Positions 59,182 to 64,000 of a stretch of 64,000 nucleotides of DNA are shown one piece after another. Under the pieces are notes generated by a model. It did no database searches. It worked only from the letters and a program-made list of their open reading frames with translations, and had not been told where the DNA came from. Position 1 is the first letter of the stretch. Every line of letters starts with the position of its first letter. Location: assembly GCA_036429605.1 (NCBI GenBank), contig JAVFKD010000002.1, forward strand, positions 1,302,001 to 1,366,000. Direction: 5' to 3'. The translations under genes and the position numbers were made by a program. Source of the DNA: Cladobotryum mycophilum. Lineage: Eukaryota > Ascomycota > Sordariomycetes > Hypocreales > Hypocreaceae.

Positions 59182-60382
59182 TCAAGGGAGGCCCCATTCC
59201 TGCTTCTCAAGCATGGAAATAATCACACGAAGTCTGCTCCGGAGATTTCTAGCGACATCCAGCAGCCACCTGAGATTGAGTTTGGCTGACTCTGATATTT
59301 CCGAGGCGCTTGTGCCCATAAACTCCGCATCTTGATGTCCCCTGATGATGTCGTCAAAATTGGTAACCTGGGATTCAACACTGCGTGCCGCCGAAAGCAC
59401 GGCAAGGCGCTTGAAATTGCAGTCATCCTGCTCATTTAACTGATAAACCCCAAGAGTAAAACGAACGGCCCCATTGGCAGGGCCATGGAGAAAGGCCGCA
59501 GGATTCTTGGTGATGGTGCACATGAGGCCAACCTGCCGCTGATGCAGCATGGCCAGATTGACGAGACGCGGGCAACCATTATCGCAGTGTGGGCATGCGA
59601 GGTAGTTGACTATGTGCGCTGAAGATTCTCGTAGAGACTGCAAGATGTTGTCTAGGCTGGCCTTTTCCGGGTCTTTTGCTGAGGAATCTATTAACTTGGC
59701 CCAGGTCTGGTTAGATAGATAGCAATTGCATGAAACCGCTAGCCCAAAGGTCGTCGAAGTGTTGATATCGTCCCCATCCTGAAAGTGGCCAAGGGAAGAG
59801 GCCTTGGCAAGGGCAAGGAGATCTGTAGAGCAGGGCGGCTGTTCGGCAAAGCTGTTAAGCATGAGCTCATTCCCATTATCATCGATGCTCATCTACCAAG
59901 CCGAACAAGACATTAGTTGAACGCATCCATTTATTCATTCAAGCATAGGGACGACGCACGGCTGTGTGAGGAAAGTGGTGTTCCAAGTGTAACGGCATAT
60001 CCTCAAAATCGGACAGACTGCTTGGCAGTGACGGAAACCGAAGAGAAGGGCTCTGTTGGTAAGAAGAAGAGATAGCGGATGTTTGGGAGCGGCTGCTGCC
60101 CGGGTCTTGGTTATTGGCCTTGCGCTTCCCATGACGCTGTGATACCTTGTAGACGCACGATGAGGGGTCTGACGATTTCGCGCAGCGCTGGCAAGGGTGC
60201 CCGCCTGAGCACTTGACCCTCGACCGCCGGCAGTTGCTACATGAAGAGCAGTATCTCGGTTCGGGAGCGCTGAATCCCTCACGGTCTGAGCCAGAGCCAC
60301 TGCGGACTGAGACTGACGGCTGACGGTCGCCAGCTTTCCACTGCGACGTGTAACTGCTGGGGATTTGACTTGAGTTGACCAT
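59182..60382 (-). CDS. AflR-like Zn2Cys6 transcription factor (cluster regulator)
   Basis: Two exons (60382-59960, 59892-59182) with a 67-nt intron encode 377 residues. The DNA-binding domain at about residues 45-80 has all six cysteines: CSNCRRSRVKCSGGHPCQRC, then SSDPSSCVY, followed by a basic stretch (RHGKRK). The C-terminal part has CPHCDNGCPRLVNLAMLHQR and AHIVNYLACP, typical of the AflR/aflatoxin regulatory family. AflR-type proteins bind TCGN5CGA-like sites and activate their own clusters. Two such sites occur in the MFS/hydrolase and ligase/NRPS promoters. It is probably the pathway-specific activator, located in the nucleus. The start at 60382 gives a sensible N-terminus; an upstream in-frame extension is less likely. 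Confidence 0.92.
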
Positions 60383-61882
60383 GATGATGGACAAAGGATA
60401 GAAAAGGATTTCGTCGAGACCTAGATGTCGCTCGCAAAGAGTTCTAGATGACTTCACGGATATATATCAATGAGTTGGATGAATGAATGAATGAATGAAT
60501 GAATGAACGGGTGGTATTGGGTTGTAGACTACTTGGCAGAGATCCGAAGTGGGATCCATGCGCCTCATGCAGGCAGTGGACCCTGCACAGTACAGTGTGC
60601 TCCCCCCCGGAGACATGGGACACCAACCTGTCGGGCCAACAAAGAGGATTCATACTTACACGTACACACAACTAACTTCAAACAGCAAAAGGCGGCATGT
60701 CGACGACTCCCAACGTACTCTGCATCCACGAAGAGAAAGAGGAGCAGGAAGAAGAAATAAAGAAGAAAGAATGAGGCGCTACTTGCATATCAATATACAA
60801 ACAGCAAAGCTCGCTAATCTTGAACACAACTGCATCTCTTGGCACGCACATTTGGTTTCCCCCACTGTATAAGACGGGGACTGCATCTGAATAAAATCTG
60901 CAAGGTACTCCTGTCATCTACAATCCTTGCTGCCGGGTAAGTCCCAGTCGTCGGCCATTTCCCAACGTGGATTATATCTCACGGCCGTATAGCCCAAGCA
61001 AGACTTGGCCGGAAGGCTTGGTTCCAATCCTATCCACGGACGAAGTGTTGCATCCGCCACGAGATGATGCAATGCCTTTCCTTGATGTGCCCCTTAGGTC
61101 GACCCCTTCGGTGACTTAAAACTTTGGGGGACGACGTAAGAAAAGCGGTTATCGGCCTTTCTATAATGGGGACGCAAAGCATCCTTTCTATAGTGGAAAA
61201 ATAGATCACTGTCGTTTCCCCCAATAGAGAAAAAGCAGCCGAAAGGAAGACAAAACGCATCGGATACTTTGACGGATAGTGGAGCACAGAGGATGGCGGC
61301 ACCAAGTGCCCGACTCCCCTGGGTAGCCAAGCTGCCACAATCGCAGCTTCTAACTGCAAGTGAATGGGGCCAGACAAGCTCAATCACTGCTCCCGTCGGG
61401 TTCTGATGCGGCATTTGTACGGAGGCTGTGCTTGAGGCAGCGGGATCCCTTTGTGCCAAAGACTACCTAAAAGATGGGATAATTTGAAATGTCAAGATTG
61501 CTGACCCAAAGTGAACATTAGAGAGCTCAAGGATATCAGGGCCCGGTCGATGGGAGTCTATTCATGCATATTGAGCGGCATATTAGATTAAATCTCAGCC
61601 TCATCTTAGAAGTGAACCTAGGAGGTGATCTAGGCCACAAGAACTCTAAAGGTAGGACCGTCATCCATGAATGTTTTGCCCAGAACTAAGACATTTCCAA
61701 GTTGATGACTCTCGCAAAGTATATTATCTCTCTAGGGTATCATAGGTACGCATGTAAATAATGTTAATACATCTTATCCTGCTCACGCATGCAGTCATCA
61801 GCCCATAATCCGACTGGGGCCTGAAAGATTACTATTCCATCATGTACTCTTAGGCAGCCGCAGTCTCCTCAAGTCCACAAAT
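60383..61882. other. Intergenic, right boundary of metabolite cluster
   Basis: About 1.5 kb upstream of both the regulator and the HET gene (divergent). It contains the GAAT tetranucleotide repeat listed separately and A/G-rich DNA near 60730-60775. No gene was recognised. Confidence 0.5.
60478..60507 (+). repeat. (GAAT)n microsatellite
   Basis: About seven tandem GAAT units in the leader or promoter of the AflR-like regulator. Confidence 0.85.
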
Positions 61883-64000
61883 ATGAGGTTGCCATTTTCA
61901 GTTCTGAAGGGATCGTCTTCATCGACTTTTATCCCTCATAAAACTATAGCCTACAAGTTGGGTAAAGACATGTCGGCTCTATGTGTAAATTGCAGACGCA
62001 TAAGCCCTCAGGCGCTCATAGACCAACGACCCGTCGTACTGCCCAGTGGTATAGAGCTTACAGAGTCCGGCTTGCAGCATGTCTCCGATTACACTGAGCT
62101 CGCCGTTTCCGCCAAAACATGCGCCATGTGCACCATGCTATATCAACAGTTAAAGGGAGAAAGGTTGAAACAAGGAAGACGGCATAGCATTATTCTCACT
62201 GCTGACAAGTACTCGTTTGATCTTGATGAGCCTTATCAAGTGGCTGGGATGGATGCCTTGGTAGAACACTCTGATATCAGGGCATCTTTTCATGTTTTCG
62301 CAGATCCAGGTACTACACATGCTAGTGTTGTTGTCATGAGAGATACGCTTACTGACGTTGAAAACTCGAGCTTGCAGTCGACGATGCTTCATTATCGGGA
62401 GACATTGCCGGACGCCCAATCCCGCTAGACCCTAGGTCTAAGCAGTCATTCGCAAACATCCGCTCCTGGCTAGGCAACTGTTCCAAGAACCACACAGACT
62501 GTCAGCCAACGCCAGAACTATTCACTAGCCAAAAGAACGGAGTCGCGAAGAGCATGTTTCCAACACGCCTTCTCTATCTTGGAGATTTAAAAAGCAACAG
62601 GGATATTTGTCGTTTGGTGGATCGTTCCCAAGTGACAGGAGATTACGTGGCTTTGAGCTACTGCTGGGGAATGAACCAGCAATTACGGACTCTATCAACC
62701 AACATTGCCTCGCATCTGGAGCAGATCAAGCTCGCTGATATGCCGCTCACGCTTCGCGAAGCCGTCGCCGCTACGCGCGAAATCGGCATCTCCTATCTAT
62801 GGATTGACGCTCTTTGTATTATTCAGGACGATTCATCCGATTGGGAGCGGGAGGCCCCTCAGATGGGTGAGATTTATCGCAATGCATACTGTACAATTGC
62901 AGCCGCTGGGTCAGACTCGTCAGCCGGTGGCCTGTTTCACTCCCGTCAACAACCCGAGGGTGTAGTCACCATTGAGTATCAACCCAAGCCAGGCCGTGAT
63001 CCAGTCCTAAGCGGAGGCTCCAGAACATTGCACCTCTATCCGATAGCATCAAACTTTGTCACAGAAGTCGAGCAGTCAATTTGGAACACGCGGGGATGGA
63101 TTCTGCAAGAGCGCAATCTGAGTCGTCGACTCATCATATTCGGCAAGGGACAGACTTTTTTCGAATGCCAGCAGTCTAGCATCGGAGAAGACGGGAGGGA
63201 CGTGACTCACTACCAGAACAAACGCCTTGGAGGAGGCTCAATACCTCAGGGCAGCGACTGGGAGTGGTGCTTGCTTGTCGAGGACTTCACATCGCGCCGG
63301 TTGACCTATATCCAGGACAGACTTTTCGCCATTGACGGTCTGGCGCGTAGTTTTGCTGCCATGAGAGGGGCCATGTACTGTGCTGGACTATGGGTCGACC
63401 ATTCGCCACTTCACCTGCTTTGGTATCTCAAGGACGATCCTAGTGCTGAAACGGGAACGCTCAGCGAGGACAAAAGTTCAAAGAGAGCACCGAGCTGGTC
63501 GTGGGGTTCGGTCAATGGGCCGGTGATGTGGGAACCGGCAATTCTCGAGGCCAGGACAGAATGCAAACTCTCTCTGCCTGCAGATGTGGCAGATCGACAC
63601 CCGGGAGACATTAAAGTTCGAGAAGCACGACTGAGTTATCAGGGGAACCTCATTTCTGTTGACCGGCACACCCATCGAATCTCGGATGACAATGGGCCTA
63701 CAAACTTGGAGGGGCGTCTTCTCTACCTCATAGATATCCAGACACATCCGCGATGCTACGCCCTCATTGGATCTTCGGGCGAGAGACTAGGCTGGGCGGC
63801 TTTTGACGACGGAGACCAAGTTCCGGGTCCATTTGTGGCTGCGTTCATCTCACGGAATCATGCTGAGGATGAAACGAAAACCTCCATCAACGTCTTGATA
63901 CTAAAGGAGGTTGCGGGGATGACGGATGAGTATGTTAGAGTTGGCGTTGGCGAATTGACCAAGCTGAAAGTGAGTCAGACAGCAGAGTTTAAACACAAGT
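61883..64000 (+). CDS. HET-domain protein (heterokaryon incompatibility type), runs off right edge
   Basis: Exon 1 (61883-62309) and exon 2 (62378 onward) are separated by a 68-nt intron with branch CTGAC. A second possible start is the Met at 61970 (MSALCVNCRRISP), the usual kind of HET-protein start. About 680 residues are visible. HET motifs: TRLLYLGD, YVALSYCWGMNQQLRTL, LPLTLREAVAATREIGISYLWIDALCIIQDD and YRNAYCTIAAAGSDSSAGGL; then WNTRGWILQERNLSRRLIIF and, further on, APSWSWGSV. HET domains trigger cell death when incompatible strains fuse; many copies of unknown partner exist per genome. An early CxxC (CVNC and CAMC) may bind metal. The C-terminus is not in the window; a possible donor (AAA|GTGAGT) lies near 63969. 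Confidence 0.93.

Noticed and set aside
1..64000. CRISPR arrays, bacterial operons or ribosome-binding sites
   Set aside because: The window is fungal nuclear DNA with spliceosomal introns; no spaced direct-repeat array was seen.

Overview
This is nuclear DNA of a filamentous ascomycete, most likely a Sordariomycete and perhaps Hypocreales. The evidence is short introns (mostly 51-70 nt) in most genes, a tRNA-Asp, fungal families (cutinase, HET-domain protein, AflR-like Zn2Cys6 regulator, NRPS, berberine-bridge-type oxidase) and a retrotransposon destroyed by C-to-T mutation typical of RIP. Species and all family names rest on motifs read by eye; no database search was possible.

Layout. 1-9.8 kb: an unrecognised partial gene, BRF1 of TFIIIB, an MFS transporter fragment, an astacin-like metallopeptidase and a FAD-linked oxidase. 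10.16-17.35 kb: one complete Ty3/gypsy chromovirus-type LTR element with 202-bp LTRs and a TTGAT target duplication, heavily RIP-mutated inside. 19.0-29.4 kb: accessory genes, namely a perforin-like MACPF gene with 15 exons, a membrane-protein pseudogene with three stops and a frameshift, a secreted cutinase and a DUF1349-like gene with a frameshift. 30.4-41.5 kb: mostly housekeeping genes (BTB protein, tRNA-Asp, a multi-pass membrane protein, a CsbD/Hmp1-like protein, SEC11, a four-helix membrane protein, a kinesin-6).

42.2-60.4 kb is a compact, apparently uncharacterised secondary-metabolite cluster: MFS exporter, alpha/beta hydrolase, methyltransferase, PLP decarboxylase, acyl-AMP/CoA ligase, an NRPS and an AflR-like regulator. 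The NRPS starts with a carrier (T) domain and lacks a loading adenylation domain, and the ligase is transcribed divergently from it. By analogy with echinocandin-type lipo-initiation, the ligase may load an acyl group onto this first T domain. One amino acid would then be added (T-C-A-T, degenerate E-like domain, terminal C), with decarboxylation and methylation as tailoring. Two of the three divergent promoters in the cluster carry an exact match to the AflR-type consensus TCGSWNNSCGR (TCGCTGAGCGA at 44194 and TCGCTCTGCGA at 52330), which ties the regulator to the biosynthetic genes. A HET-domain gene runs off the right edge.

Cautions. Exon boundaries were found by hand from splice signals and reading frame. 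Two introns use GC-AG boundaries (in the MACPF gene and the ligase). Several genes show single-base frame breaks next to G/C runs; these may be real decay or sequence error.
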